NCBI RefSeq assembly: GCF_022664455.2
Contig: NZ_JAKRKC020000001.1
Location: 2,609,001-2,673,000, forward strand
Length of the DNA: 64,000 nucleotides
Source: Actinomadura luzonensis
GTDB lineage: Bacteria > Actinomycetota > Actinomycetes > Streptosporangiales > Streptosporangiaceae
Reading direction: 5' to 3'
Both the position numbers and the translations under genes were made by a program. Numbering within the stretch: position 1 is the first letter of the stretch; every line of letters starts with the position of its first letter. The notes beneath the pieces were generated by a model, which saw only the letters and a list, made by a program, of their open reading frames with translations, was not told the DNA's origin and made no database searches. Below are positions 16,498 to 24,365 of the stretch, one piece after another.

Positions 16498-17292
16498 ATG
16501 GATCTCGAACTTTCCGGGCGCGTGGCGATCGTGACGGGCGCCTCCAGGGGCATCGGGCTGGCCGTCGCCCGCACCCTGGCCGAGGAGGGGGCGCACGTCG
16601 TGGCCGTGTCCCGCACCGCGGGCGGCGAGCTGCCCGGCAAGGCCCTGCACGTCGCCGCCGACCTCATGGACCCGCAGGCGCCCGCCAGGGTCGTGGCGCG
16701 GGCCGTCGAGGAGTTCGGCGGGGTGGACGTGCTGGTCAACAACGCCGGCGGGCCGCCGCCCGGGGTGACGCTGCCGCGGGTCGGCTTCCTGACGCCGGAC
16801 GAGGAGGACTGGCAGGCCATGTTCGCCTTCAACCTGTTCTCCGCCGTGCGGATGATCCGGGCCGTCCTGCCGGTGATGACCGGGCGGGGCGGCGGCTCGA
16901 TCGTCAACGTCTCGTCCGGGACGGCCCGGCAGCCCGGGCCGATGAACGTCGACTACGGCGCCGCCAAGTCCGCGCTCAACCACGTGAGCAAGGCCGTGTC
17001 GGAGGAGTTCGGCGGGCAGGGCGTGCGCGTCAACACGGTCTCGCCCGGCCCCGTGCTCACCGACTGGTGGACGAAGGAAGGCGGGGCGGCCGAGGTCATC
17101 GCGGGCATGGCCGGAGCCTCCAAGGAGGCCGTGGTCGCCGAGGTCGCGCCCGGCATGATGAAGCTGGTCACCGGACGGCTGGTCCGGCCGCAGGAGGTCG
17201 CCGACGTCGTCGCGCTGCTCGCCTCGCCGCGCTCCGGCAGCACCACCGGCGCCGAGTTCGCCGTGGACGGGGGCTTCCTCAAGGAGCTGTGA
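16498..17292 (+). CDS. SDR family oxidoreductase
   Basis: A 264-residue classical short-chain dehydrogenase/reductase. Seen: cofactor motif TGASRGIG (12-19), NNAGGPP (about 81-87), catalytic Ser in VNVSSGTA, catalytic YxxxK in YGAAKSALNH, and the C-terminal GAEFAVDGGFLKEL typical of FabG-like members. After the dinucleotide-binding strand it reads VAVSRTAGGELPG, without an obvious NADP phosphate-binding pair. The substrate is unknown. It has its own upstream inverted repeat and ends 58 bp before the ECF sigma gene. Confidence 0.92.
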   Translation: MDLELSGRVAIVTGASRGIGLAVARTLAEEGAHVVAVSRTAGGELPGKALHVAADLMDPQAPARVVARAVEEFGGVDVLVNNAGGPPPGVTLPRVGFLTPDEEDWQAMFAFNLFSAVRMIRAVLPVMTGRGGGSIVNVSSGTARQPGPMNVDYGAAKSALNHVSKAVSEEFGGQGVRVNTVSPGPVLTDWWTKEGGAAEVIAGMAGASKEAVVAEVAPGMMKLVTGRLVRPQEVADVVALLASPRSGSTTGAEFAVDGGFLKEL

Positions 17293-17350
17293 ACCCGGGC
17301 GGCGGGTTGTGGCAAGACATGCGTGACCGATCCCCCACAGAAGGGCGGAG

Positions 17351-17929
17351 ATGATCCTGCAACCCGCCACCCGAGGCGCGGACGCGGAGCTCGTGAACGC
17401 CTCGTGGACCGACCCCGAGGCGTTCGCCGAGCTGTTCGACCGCTACGCCGGAATGCTCTACCGCTACGTCTCCAAACGGCTCGGCCCCGAGCCCGCCGAG
17501 GACCTCGTCGGGGAGACGTTCCTGGTCGCCTTCTCCCGCCGCAGGAGCTACGACCTGGCCTACCCGGACGCCCGCCCCTGGCTGTTCGGCATCCTCACCA
17601 AGCTCATCTCCCGGCACCACCGCAAGGAGGCCGCCCGCTACCGGGCGCTGCTGCGGGCGCCGGTCGACTCCGCCGTCGAGTCGCCCGCCGACCGGGTGGC
17701 CGCCGGCGTCACCGCCCAGGCGGTGCGCGGGGAGCTGGCCGGCGCGCTCGCGTCCCTGCCCGCCAAGGACCGGGACGTGCTGCTGCTCATCGCCTGGGGC
17801 GACCTGACGTACGAAGAGGTCGCGCAGGCGCTCGGCATCCCGATCGGCACCGTGCGCTCCCGCCTCAACAGGGGCAGGCGGAAGGTGCGGGCCGCGCTCG
17901 GCGACACCAACCCCATGGAGGAGGAGTGA
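17351..17929 (+). CDS. ECF-type RNA polymerase sigma factor
   Basis: A 192-residue sigma-70 family regulator. Region 2 is seen as AFAELFDRYAGMLYRYVSKRLG and AEDLVGETFLVAFSRR (about 24-62); region 4 as LASLPAKDRDVLLLIAWGDLTYEEVAQALG followed by GTVRSRLNRGRRKVR (about 128-182). ECF sigma factors direct transcription of stress or envelope genes and are normally held by a partner encoded next door. Here the next gene, 2 bp downstream, is an LCP protein with an anti-sigma-like N-terminus, which may be that partner (inference). Confidence 0.93.
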   Translation: MILQPATRGADAELVNASWTDPEAFAELFDRYAGMLYRYVSKRLGPEPAEDLVGETFLVAFSRRRSYDLAYPDARPWLFGILTKLISRHHRKEAARYRALLRAPVDSAVESPADRVAAGVTAQAVRGELAGALASLPAKDRDVLLLIAWGDLTYEEVAQALGIPIGTVRSRLNRGRRKVRAALGDTNPMEEE

Positions 17930-17931
17930 CG

Positions 17932-18942
17932 ATGGACGACCTCAGACTGCTCCGCGACCTCGGCGTGGAGCTGGAGCACGAGCCGCCCGCGACCCTCCTC
18001 AGGCAGCGTGAGCGGCTGCTGCGGGCCCGTACGCGGCGGTGGCGGGCGAGCTGGTGGGCCGCCGGGCTGGTCGCCGTGGCCACGGCCGCCGCGGTCGTGG
18101 TGCCCACGGTGCTGCTCGCCGGCCGGCAGACCGCCGTCCCGCCCGCCGGCTCGCAGGCCGTGGAGGTGCGCGGCGCCGTGAACATCCTGCTGATCGGCTC
18201 CGACAGCGTCCAGGGCGCGAACGCCGAGTACGGCCCCCACCGCGCGCGGCAGGCCGACGGCGGCGGGCAGCGCGCGGACACCATCATCGTCCTGCACGTG
18301 CCCGAGGACCGGCGCACCGTGACGGCGGTCAGCGTGCCCCGCGACTCGCTGGTGGCGATCCCCGCCTGCGCGGGCCGGGCCGCCCGTACCGACCTGATCA
18401 ACTCGGCGTACGACAAGGGCGGCCTGCCCTGCCTCCGCGACACCATGCGCAAGCTGACCGGGCTCAGCTTCGAGCACACGGTGGAAGTGGACTTCACCGG
18501 CTTCAAGGGCATCGTGGACGCGCTGGGGGGCGTTCAGCTCACCCTGAGCCGCCCCGTGGACGACCCGCGCGCCAAGCTGCGGCTGCCCGCCGGCAAGGTC
18601 ACGCTGAACGGCGAGGCGGCGCTCGGCTGGATGCGCTCACGGGCCGCCGGGGACGGCTCCGACATCGCCCGCATCAAACGGCAGGCGCAGCTCCTGCGCG
18701 CGATGGCGAAGAAGGTTCAGGGCGCGCTCGGGGAGGAGCACCGGCTCAAGGCCCTGCTCGGCGAGGTGCGCGAAGCGGTGCACACCGACCTGAGCGTGGA
18801 GGAGATGGCGGGGCTCGCCGGGTCGCTGGCGGAGGCCAAGGTCACCATGGCGGTCGTGCCGTGGAGACCGGCCGCGACCGACCCGAACCGGGTCGAGTGG
18901 CAGCAGCCCCAGGCCCGCGAACTGTTCGACACCCTGAAGTGA
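17932..18942 (+). CDS. LytR-CpsA-Psr (LCP) family protein with anti-sigma-like N-terminus
   Basis: A 336-residue membrane protein. LCP enzymes transfer undecaprenyl-linked polymers to peptidoglycan outside the cell. Residues 1-37 are cytoplasmic and start MDDLRLLRDLGVELEHEPP, the pattern of small membrane proteins encoded after ECF sigma factors; one membrane helix follows (about 42-62). The LCP domain (about 78-300) shows NILLIGSDS, RADTIIVLHV, VSVPRDSL, GLSFEHTVEVDFTGF, and the arginines in WMRSRAAGDGSDIARIKRQ. ATG at 17932 starts 2 bp after the sigma stop. The mix of an anti-sigma-like tail and an LCP domain in a sigma operon is unusual. Confidence 0.88.
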   Translation: MDDLRLLRDLGVELEHEPPATLLRQRERLLRARTRRWRASWWAAGLVAVATAAAVVVPTVLLAGRQTAVPPAGSQAVEVRGAVNILLIGSDSVQGANAEYGPHRARQADGGGQRADTIIVLHVPEDRRTVTAVSVPRDSLVAIPACAGRAARTDLINSAYDKGGLPCLRDTMRKLTGLSFEHTVEVDFTGFKGIVDALGGVQLTLSRPVDDPRAKLRLPAGKVTLNGEAALGWMRSRAAGDGSDIARIKRQAQLLRAMAKKVQGALGEEHRLKALLGEVREAVHTDLSVEEMAGLAGSLAEAKVTMAVVPWRPAATDPNRVEWQQPQARELFDTLK

Positions 18943-18951
18943 CCCCCGCCC

Positions 18952-18971
18952 GCCCCGGTCACGGCCGGGGC
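18952..18971. terminator. Bidirectional hairpin between convergent LCP and HAD genes
   Basis: GCCCCGG and CCGGGGC form a 7-bp GC stem with a 6-nt loop, 9 bp after the LCP stop and 40 bp beyond the minus-strand HAD stop. It can serve both converging genes. Confidence 0.55.
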
Positions 18972-19011
18972 CGTCGCGGGAGGGCGCGGAGGGATGGGGG
19001 CGGGGTGAGGG

Positions 19012-19890
19012 TCAGTGGCGGCGGTAGTGGCGGCGGAGGGCGATGCCGGCCGCGACGCCGCCCGCGACCGCCCCCACGCCCGCCGCGATGGGCAGCGCCG
19101 TCAGCGTCGCCTTGCGCCCCGTACGGAAGTCCTTGACCGGCCAGTCGTGCTTCCTGGCGTGTTCGCGCAGCTCGCTGTCGGGGTTGATCGCCACGGCGTT
19201 GCCCACTAGCGACAACATCGGCAGGTCGTTCGCCGAGTCGCTGTAGGCGGTGCAGCGCGTCAGGTCGAGGCCCTCGCGCCGGGCCAGCGCCCGCACCGCC
19301 TCGGCCTTGGCGGGGCCGTGCAGCAGGTCGCCGACCAGGCGGCCGGTGTAGATGCCGTTGCTGGTCTCGGCGACGGTGCCGAGCGCGCCGGTCAGCCCGA
19401 GCCGCAGCGCGATGACGCGCGCCAGCTCGACCGGCGTGGCGGTGACCAGCCAGACCCGCTGCCCGGCGTCCAGGTGGGACTGGGCGAGCGCGCGGGTGCC
19501 GCCCCAGATGCGGTCGGCCATGACCTCGTCGTAGATCTCCTCGCCGAGCCGTACGACGTCGTCGACCTTGGCCCCGGCCACGAACGCCAGCGCCGTCTCC
19601 CTCGCCACCGCGATGTGCTCGGGGTTCTCGCTGCCGCGCAGCCGGAACACCGCCTGGCCCACGGCGAACTTCACCAGGTCGGACGTGGTGAACATGCCGC
19701 GCGTGGCCAGGCCGCGGGCGAAGTGGTAGATGGAGGCGCCGCGCATCATCGTGTTGTCCACGTCGAAGAAGGCCGCCGCTTCCAGGTCGGGCTCGACCGG
19801 CCGGGCCGGCGCGACGGTGACCGCCGCCTGCGCCGCGGCCTCGCCCGCAACCTCGGGCTGGACCTCGTGTCGTCGTCCGAAAAGCCGCAT
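19012..19890 (-). CDS. HAD-IB family phosphatase (SerB-like)
   Basis: A 292-residue haloacid-dehalogenase hydrolase of subfamily IB. Motif I is FFDVDNTMM (nucleophile Asp, about 43), motif II is WLVTATPVE, and motif III/IV is [12 protein letters not shown]. The cap lies between motifs I and II. A C-terminal hydrophobic segment (about 262-285, Ala/Gly/Val-rich) ending in basic residues suggests membrane anchoring, unusual for SerB. The first 30 residues are a low-complexity spacer. Related actinobacterial proteins are annotated as phosphoserine phosphatase-like or lipid phosphatases; the substrate is not deducible. It follows the RsbN-like gene on the same strand by 18 bp. Confidence 0.88.
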   Translation of the reverse strand: MRLFGRRHEVQPEVAGEAAAQAAVTVAPARPVEPDLEAAAFFDVDNTMMRGASIYHFARGLATRGMFTTSDLVKFAVGQAVFRLRGSENPEHIAVARETALAFVAGAKVDDVVRLGEEIYDEVMADRIWGGTRALAQSHLDAGQRVWLVTATPVELARVIALRLGLTGALGTVAETSNGIYTGRLVGDLLHGPAKAEAVRALARREGLDLTRCTAYSDSANDLPMLSLVGNAVAINPDSELREHARKHDWPVKDFRTGRKATLTALPIAAGVGAVAGGVAAGIALRRHYRRH

Positions 19891-19908
19891 GAGCTTCAGC
19901 TTAGCTAC

Positions 19909-20748
19909 CTACTGCGGGGCGGCCAGACCCTCGATGTAGTCGAGGTAACCCTCGGCCTGGGCCTGCTGATCGCCGTTGAGCTGCGGAAGCATGGGGCCGA
20001 CCATCTCCTTCTGGTCCCGCGCGAATTTCTTGATCTTCGGTGAGCGCGGTTCGGCCCGTTCCAGGCGGCTGATGCCCGAGCGGGTGGAGTCCTCCATGTC
20101 CTTGAGGGTCTTGCTGACCAGCGGGCCGTCGTCGGCGGAGCCGAGCAGGCTGGCGACCTCCCTGGCGCGGGTCTTGGCCGAGTCGAGCTCGCGCTCGCCG
20201 CGCTCGGCGTCGTCGGCGCTGAGCCGGACGAGCGTGCTCTCGGCGGCGCGCTTGAGCGGGTAGAGGGAGTCGCCGGGCACCGCCTGGTACGTGGCGAACG
20301 CCGAGACCATCATGCCCGCCGCCAGCCCGAACGAGGCCAGGTGGGACAGCAGGGGCCGCCGCCGCGCCGGTCGCACGGCCGGTCGCCGTTCGGACCGGGC
20401 GGGCCGGGGCCGGGCGTGCCGCGCGCCCCTGCCGTGGCCGAGCGGCCCGCGCCCGGTGCGCACGTCCCGCTCGCCCTCCCGATCGCCCCGCCGATCGACC
20501 CGTCGATCGACCCGTCGATCGACCCGCCGATCGACCTCGCCCGCGAGGGGCGACTCCTCCGCGAGCAGCGTCCGCTCGGCGAGGGCGACCTCCTCGGCGA
20601 GCGCGGCCCGTTCGGCGAGGCGCCCGGAGAGCAGGTCGGCGCGCAGCCGCGCGCGAAACGACGGCTCCGGAGCCCCGCCGATGGGCAGGCTCCGCAGCTC
20701 CGAGAGGTGTTCGAGCACGCGTTCCCGCCGCCTGCGCGCCCTACCCAT
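19909..20748 (-). CDS. RsbN-like membrane protein (DUF5667), putative anti-sigma factor for the adjacent BldN-type sigma
   Basis: A 279-residue protein directly downstream of the BldN-type sigma gene, the position of rsbN (anti-BldN) in Streptomyces. The N-terminus (MGRARRRRERVLEHLSELRS) and following Ala/Glu-rich helices would be cytoplasmic; a membrane helix lies near residues 170-192 (LASFGLAAGMMVSAFATYQA), followed by the DUF5667 domain (DSLYPLKRAAESTLVRLS ... REVASLLGS). ATG at 20748 is used because GGAGC stands seven bases upstream; the open frame runs longer only because it overlaps the sigma gene. Odd: between helix and N-terminus is a tandem VDRR repeat and a long Arg/Pro-rich linker. 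Confidence 0.8.
   Translation of the reverse strand: MGRARRRRERVLEHLSELRSLPIGGAPEPSFRARLRADLLSGRLAERAALAEEVALAERTLLAEESPLAGEVDRRVDRRVDRRVDRRGDREGERDVRTGRGPLGHGRGARHARPRPARSERRPAVRPARRRPLLSHLASFGLAAGMMVSAFATYQAVPGDSLYPLKRAAESTLVRLSADDAERGERELDSAKTRAREVASLLGSADDGPLVSKTLKDMEDSTRSGISRLERAEPRSPKIKKFARDQKEMVGPMLPQLNGDQQAQAEGYLDYIEGLAAPQ
20481..20540. repeat. Five tandem 12-bp units inside the RsbN-like gene
   Basis: Units of GATCGACCCGTC type begin at 20481, 20493, 20505, 20517 and 20529; the inner units differ by one base at most, the outer two by more. Read on the minus strand they encode repeated VDRR. The unit is a multiple of three, so copy number can change without breaking the frame. Confidence 0.85.
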
Positions 20749-20804
20749 GACAGTCGCTCCCGTCTGGCCGTGACACATGCTCAACGAGGAGCCGATGGTG
20801 GAGG

Positions 20805-21470
20805 TTACGCCAGGTCGTGCTTGAGCGCCCGGGCCAGCGCCCGGACGGCGCGGAACTGCAGCGCTTTGATCGCTCCACTCTTCTTCCCCATGATCAACGC
20901 GGTTTCCGCGAGTGAGAGTCCGTGCAGGAAACGCAGGACGACGCATTCCTGCTGTTCGGGATTGAGCTCACGTACGGCACGCAGCACGCGGTCGTTGATG
21001 ATGGCCGTGACCACGGCGTTCTCCGGGATGTGCGAGCCGTCGAGCGGAACGTCGATGATCTCCCCAGTGGGGATCTCCAGCCGATATCGCCCCGATTTGA
21101 AGTGGTCCGTCACCAGGTTGCGGGCGATCGTCACGAGCCAGGCGCCGAAGTCGCGGCCCTGCCAGGTGAAGTCGGCGATCCTGCGTAACGCCCGCAGGAA
21201 GGTCTCGCTGGTCAGGTCCTCGGCGAGCTGGTGGGAGCCGACGCGGAAGTAGATGTAGCGGTAGACCAGATCCACGTAGCGGTCGTAGAGCGTGCCAAAC
21301 GACTCCGTGCAGCCGTTCTTGGCGTGCAGCACCAGCGCCCGCAGGTCCACGTCCGCGGCCTGGTCCACCTCGTGCTCCGGCGCTTCTTCGCGCACGGCGA
21401 ACTCGCCCGTCCGGGCAGGTCCAGCGAGCGCTGGCGCAAGCAGCCCGGCGAACGGCGACGAGTCAGGCAT
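20805..21470 (-). CDS. bldN: BldN-type ECF sigma factor
   Basis: A 221-residue ECF sigma factor closely resembling BldN, which in Streptomyces drives genes for the hydrophobic aerial coat (chaplins/rodlins). Region 2: ESFGTLYDRYVDLVYRYIYF and AEDLTSETFLRALRRI (about 56-95); region 4: LNPEQQECVVLRFLHGLSLAETALIMGKKSGAIKALQFRA (about 168-207). About 43 extra residues precede region 2; Streptomyces BldN also carries an N-terminal pro-sequence, though a longer one. The RsbN-like gene follows on the same strand. Chaplin genes are not in the window, so the target set here is inference. Confidence 0.85.
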   Translation of the reverse strand: MPDSSPFAGLLAPALAGPARTGEFAVREEAPEHEVDQAADVDLRALVLHAKNGCTESFGTLYDRYVDLVYRYIYFRVGSHQLAEDLTSETFLRALRRIADFTWQGRDFGAWLVTIARNLVTDHFKSGRYRLEIPTGEIIDVPLDGSHIPENAVVTAIINDRVLRAVRELNPEQQECVVLRFLHGLSLAETALIMGKKSGAIKALQFRAVRALARALKHDLA

Positions 21471-21648
21471 CCGGTATCCCTAGGGGTAAGGGGTGCGGCG
21501 TGCTCGAACACTCTAGAAATCAACCGGAAATTCCACAATCCACAGGGTGCTGGCATGACTAGGCGTAACCGACAGATAGCGTGAGGATCGACCTGTTCCC
21601 TCTTCGGCTACCGGCTGGGAGGCATCGTCCGGCAGCATTGGAGTCACC

Positions 21649-23346
21649 ATGGAGATCCTCGTTGCTGTCATAGGTTTCGCCGGTGCGATCCTCGCCGGGT
21701 TCGCGACAGGTGCCCTGATCAAGCGGCTGCGCGACGAGCCCGAGGGCTGGCTGATCGGCTGGGTCGTCGCGGGCGTGGCGCTGTGCCTGTCACTGGCGGT
21801 GATCGGCATCGGCAGCCTCATGGGGTTCGGGGCGGTGACGTTCCGGATCTACCAGGTGACGGGGTCGCTGCTCGCGCCGCTCTGGCTGGCCGTCGGCATG
21901 ATCCAGCTCCTGGCCGAGCGGGTGCCGCCGCGCTTCCTGGCGTGGCTGATGGGCATCGCGCTGACCATCGTCACCGGCGCGATCATGATCTTCGACCCGC
22001 TCAAGTCCCAGGACATGAGCAAGAGCGTGCCCGCCGGAGCGGCGTTCTGGGGCATCGTCCCCGGTTACCTGCTGATCGGCGTGCACGCGATCGCCGTCGT
22101 GATCATGCTGGCCATGCTCGTGGTCGCCGCGCTCAAATGGCGCAACGGCGACGAGTACGACACCGACAACCTGCACGCCTCCCTGGTCATCGCGCCCTCG
22201 GGCATCGCCCTGGTGGGCGCGATGCGCTTCACGGTGCCCCCGCTGTTCACCGCGGCGCTGCTGGCGGTGGCCGCGGCGGCGATCTGGTACACCGTGCTGC
22301 GGCCGCTCGCGCCGTACGACGACGAGGACGAGGACGACTTCCCCGACCGCGACGCGCCCGCCCGGCACGGCCAGGGCGCCGCGGCGCGGCACGGCCACGA
22401 CGCCCCCGGGCGGCACGGCGACGTCAAGCGCCCGCTGCCGCCGGAGGACCACGACCGCACGGTCCCGCGCGGGCGCAGGGCCATGCCCGAGCCCGTGCCG
22501 GCCGCCGACCTGCCGCCCGCCGCGCCGCGCCGCGCCACCGGCCTCGGCGACCTGGTGGCGGAGTACCGCGCGGGCGAGCGCGAGGTCGACTACGCCGCCC
22601 GCATGGCGCCGCCCCCCGAGGACGGCCCCGCGACCGGCTACATCATGAACGGCCCCTCCGGCGCCCACGGCCTGAACGGCCCCTCAGGCCCGCACGGCAT
22701 CCAGGGCCCGCACGGCACTCAGGGCCCGCACGGCATCCAGGGCCCGCACGGGACGCCCGGCGCGCACGCCTCCCAAGGGCTGGGCGGCCCTTCCGGCCCG
22801 CAGCGCCTGGGCGGCCCCTCCGGCCCGCAGCGCCTGGGCGGCCCCTCCGGCCCGCAGGGCACGCCCCGCCCCGAGTACGCCATGCCGCCCACCCCGCCCC
22901 CGCCCGGCCCGGCCACCGGCATGCTCTTCTCCGGCGCCGACCTGTTCTCCCCGTCCCAGCAGAACCAGCAGGGCCAGCAGAGCCAGCCCCAGCCCGGCGG
23001 CGGTGGCGGCCGCCCGTCCCCGAGCATCTACGGCCTGCTCACCGTCTTCACCATCATGGACGGCGCGGGCGAGGCGTTCGACCGGCTGGCCGAGAGCACG
23101 GTCGAGGCGGTGCGCCGCGGCGAGCCCGACACGCTCGTCTACGCCTGCCACGCGGTCAAGTCGGCCCCGCTCCAGCGCATCGTCTACGAGCTCTACCGCG
23201 ACGAGGTCGCCTACCGCGACCACCAGCGCCAGCCGCACGTGGAGCGGTTCGTCAACGAGCGGCAGTCGATGGTGCTGGCCACCAACGTGATCGAGCTCAA
23301 CGTCAACGCCGCCAAGGTGGTGCCGCTGCCCACCGTCATGTACTGA
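21649..23346 (+). CDS. Membrane protein with collagen-like linker and C-terminal antibiotic biosynthesis monooxygenase (ABM)-like domain
   Basis: A 565-residue protein in three parts. Residues 1-222 hold about six hydrophobic helices (ILVAVIGFAGAILAGFATG, WLIGWVVAGVALCLSLAVIG and more). Residues 223-455 are hydrophilic and low in complexity: acidic DDEDEDDFPDRD, then G-x-y repeats (GPHGIQ and LGGPSGPQR units, about 335-404), then Pro and Gln runs. Residues about 458-560 (SIYGLLTVFTIMDGAGEAFD ... TLVYACHAVKS ... IVYELYRDEVAYRDHQRQPH) fit the dimeric alpha-beta barrel of ABM/quinol-monooxygenase proteins. No membrane-ABM fusion of this kind is familiar to me. ATG at 21649 is divergent from bldN; the 3' end overlaps the glutaredoxin gene by 11 bp. 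Confidence 0.75.
   Translation: MEILVAVIGFAGAILAGFATGALIKRLRDEPEGWLIGWVVAGVALCLSLAVIGIGSLMGFGAVTFRIYQVTGSLLAPLWLAVGMIQLLAERVPPRFLAWLMGIALTIVTGAIMIFDPLKSQDMSKSVPAGAAFWGIVPGYLLIGVHAIAVVIMLAMLVVAALKWRNGDEYDTDNLHASLVIAPSGIALVGAMRFTVPPLFTAALLAVAAAAIWYTVLRPLAPYDDEDEDDFPDRDAPARHGQGAAARHGHDAPGRHGDVKRPLPPEDHDRTVPRGRRAMPEPVPAADLPPAAPRRATGLGDLVAEYRAGEREVDYAARMAPPPEDGPATGYIMNGPSGAHGLNGPSGPHGIQGPHGTQGPHGIQGPHGTPGAHASQGLGGPSGPQRLGGPSGPQRLGGPSGPQGTPRPEYAMPPTPPPPGPATGMLFSGADLFSPSQQNQQGQQSQPQPGGGGGRPSPSIYGLLTVFTIMDGAGEAFDRLAESTVEAVRRGEPDTLVYACHAVKSAPLQRIVYELYRDEVAYRDHQRQPHVERFVNERQSMVLATNVIELNVNAAKVVPLPTVMY
22687..22758 (+). repeat. 18-bp tandem repeats encoding GPHGIQ
   Basis: Four in-frame 18-bp units begin at 22687, 22705, 22723 and 22741 (the last diverged), each encoding GPHG plus two residues. 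The period and Gly spacing are collagen-like. Confidence 0.85.
22780..22860 (+). repeat. Three 27-bp tandem repeats encoding LGGPSGPQR
   Basis: Units at 22780, 22807 and 22834 differ by only one or two bases, suggesting recent duplication within the linker of the membrane-ABM gene. Confidence 0.9.
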
Positions 23347-23572
23347 GCGCCGCCCGCAGCCGGGCCTCGTCGACCCGCCAGAAGTCGTGCTGCACTCCGT
23401 CGACGAGCGTCACCGGGATCATCTCCCAGTACTTCTCCCTCAGCTCCTCGGAGGAGTCGATGCTGATCTCCTCCCAGGACACGCCGAGCTCGCCGGCCAC
23501 CCGGGCGACCACCTCCCGCGCGTCGTCGCACAGGTGACAGCCGGGCTTGCCGAGCAACGTGATGCGGTGCAT
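23336..23572 (-). CDS. Glutaredoxin-family thiol-disulfide protein
   Basis: A 78-residue thioredoxin-fold protein with the active site GKPGCHLCDDA (Cys11 and Cys14) and the cis-proline region MIPVTLVDG. It probably reduces small disulfides in the cytoplasm, using mycothiol or thioredoxin in this lineage (inference). ATG at 23572 (MHRITLLGKPGC) matches the family; an upstream in-frame extension crosses the Rex operator and is not used. Its last 11 bp overlap the 3' end of the convergent membrane-ABM gene. Confidence 0.9.
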   Translation of the reverse strand: MHRITLLGKPGCHLCDDAREVVARVAGELGVSWEEISIDSSEELREKYWEMIPVTLVDGVQHDFWRVDEARLRAALST

Positions 23573-23596
23573 ACGGCAACCGTACCGCCGCGACTT

Positions 23597-23612
23597 TGTG
23601 CATCGGTTCACA
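23597..23612. promoter_or_regulatory. Rex operator (ROP) upstream of rex-hem operon
   Basis: TGTGCATCGGTTCACA, flanked by T and A to give TTGTG ... CACAA, matches the Streptomyces Rex consensus TGTGAACNNNTTCACA at all outer positions. It lies 75 bp before the rex start, as expected for autoregulation, and 24 bp upstream of the divergent glutaredoxin start, so it could affect that gene as well. Confidence 0.85.
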
Positions 23613-23687
23613 AAGGGATTAACCTGAAAGACGGTTCTCATCCGTTTTCCGCGGCCTCAAGCCGCCTGTCCCCTGGAGCTCCGGCAC

Positions 23688-24365
23688 GTGAAGAGCCCGT
23701 CCCAGCCTCGTGACCGAGGCATCCCCGAGGCGACGGTCGCGCGGCTTCCGTTGTACCTGCGGGCGCTGCACGGCATGGCGGAGCGGGGCATCGCGACGGT
23801 CAGCTCCGAGGATCTGGCCGTGGCCGCCGGGGTGAACTCCGCCAAGCTGCGCAAGGATCTTTCGCATCTCGGCTCCTACGGCACCAGAGGCGTAGGCTAT
23901 GACGTGGAGTACCTCGTCTACCAGATCTCCCGTGAGCTGGGCCTGACGCAGGACTGGGCGGTCGCCATCGTCGGCGTCGGCAATCTCGGCCGCGCGCTGG
24001 CGAACTACGGCGGCTTCGTCTCCCGTGGCTTCCGGGTGGCGGCGCTCGTCGACGCCGACCCCGAAGTCGTGGGCGACACCATCGCGGGGTTGAATGTTGA
24101 GCACATCGACGAACTGGAAGCCGTCATCCAACGGCGTGGAGTCTCGATCGTGGTTCTGGCGACACCGGCGGAAGCGGCGCAGGAAGTCTGCGATCGCGTG
24201 ATCGCCGTGGGCGTCACCAGCATCCTGAACTTCGCCCCCGTCGTGCTCACCGTGCCCGCCACCGTCGATGTCCGTAAGGTCGATCTCTCGATCGAGCTGC
24301 AGATTCTCGCGTTCCACGAGCAACGCAAGGCTGGAGGGCCACTCATGGCGGTGGACAGTCAATGA
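23688..24365 (+). CDS. rex: Redox-sensing transcriptional repressor Rex
   Basis: Homodimeric repressor that leaves DNA when NADH rises, switching on respiratory genes. The 225 residues comprise a winged HTH (about 15-80: IPEATVARLPLYLRAL, VNSAKLRKDLSHLGSYGTRG), the Rossmann domain with IVGVGNLGRAL (about 87-97), and a C-terminal domain-swapped helix. GTG at 23688 has GGAG 13-16 bases upstream. hemA begins inside its stop (ATGA). A Rex-type operator stands before this gene and another before the reductase-nuo block, so this Rex probably controls heme and complex I together. Confidence 0.96.
   Translation: MKSPSQPRDRGIPEATVARLPLYLRALHGMAERGIATVSSEDLAVAAGVNSAKLRKDLSHLGSYGTRGVGYDVEYLVYQISRELGLTQDWAVAIVGVGNLGRALANYGGFVSRGFRVAALVDADPEVVGDTIAGLNVEHIDELEAVIQRRGVSIVVLATPAEAAQEVCDRVIAVGVTSILNFAPVVLTVPATVDVRKVDLSIELQILAFHEQRKAGGPLMAVDSQ

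Noticed and set aside
20481..20540. 12-bp repeats considered as iterons or an origin
   Set aside because: They lie inside a coding frame with a period divisible by three and no replication gene is near.
22650..22860. Repeat block considered as CRISPR or minisatellite
   Set aside because: Units are contiguous, in frame and encode collagen-like residues; there are no spacers.
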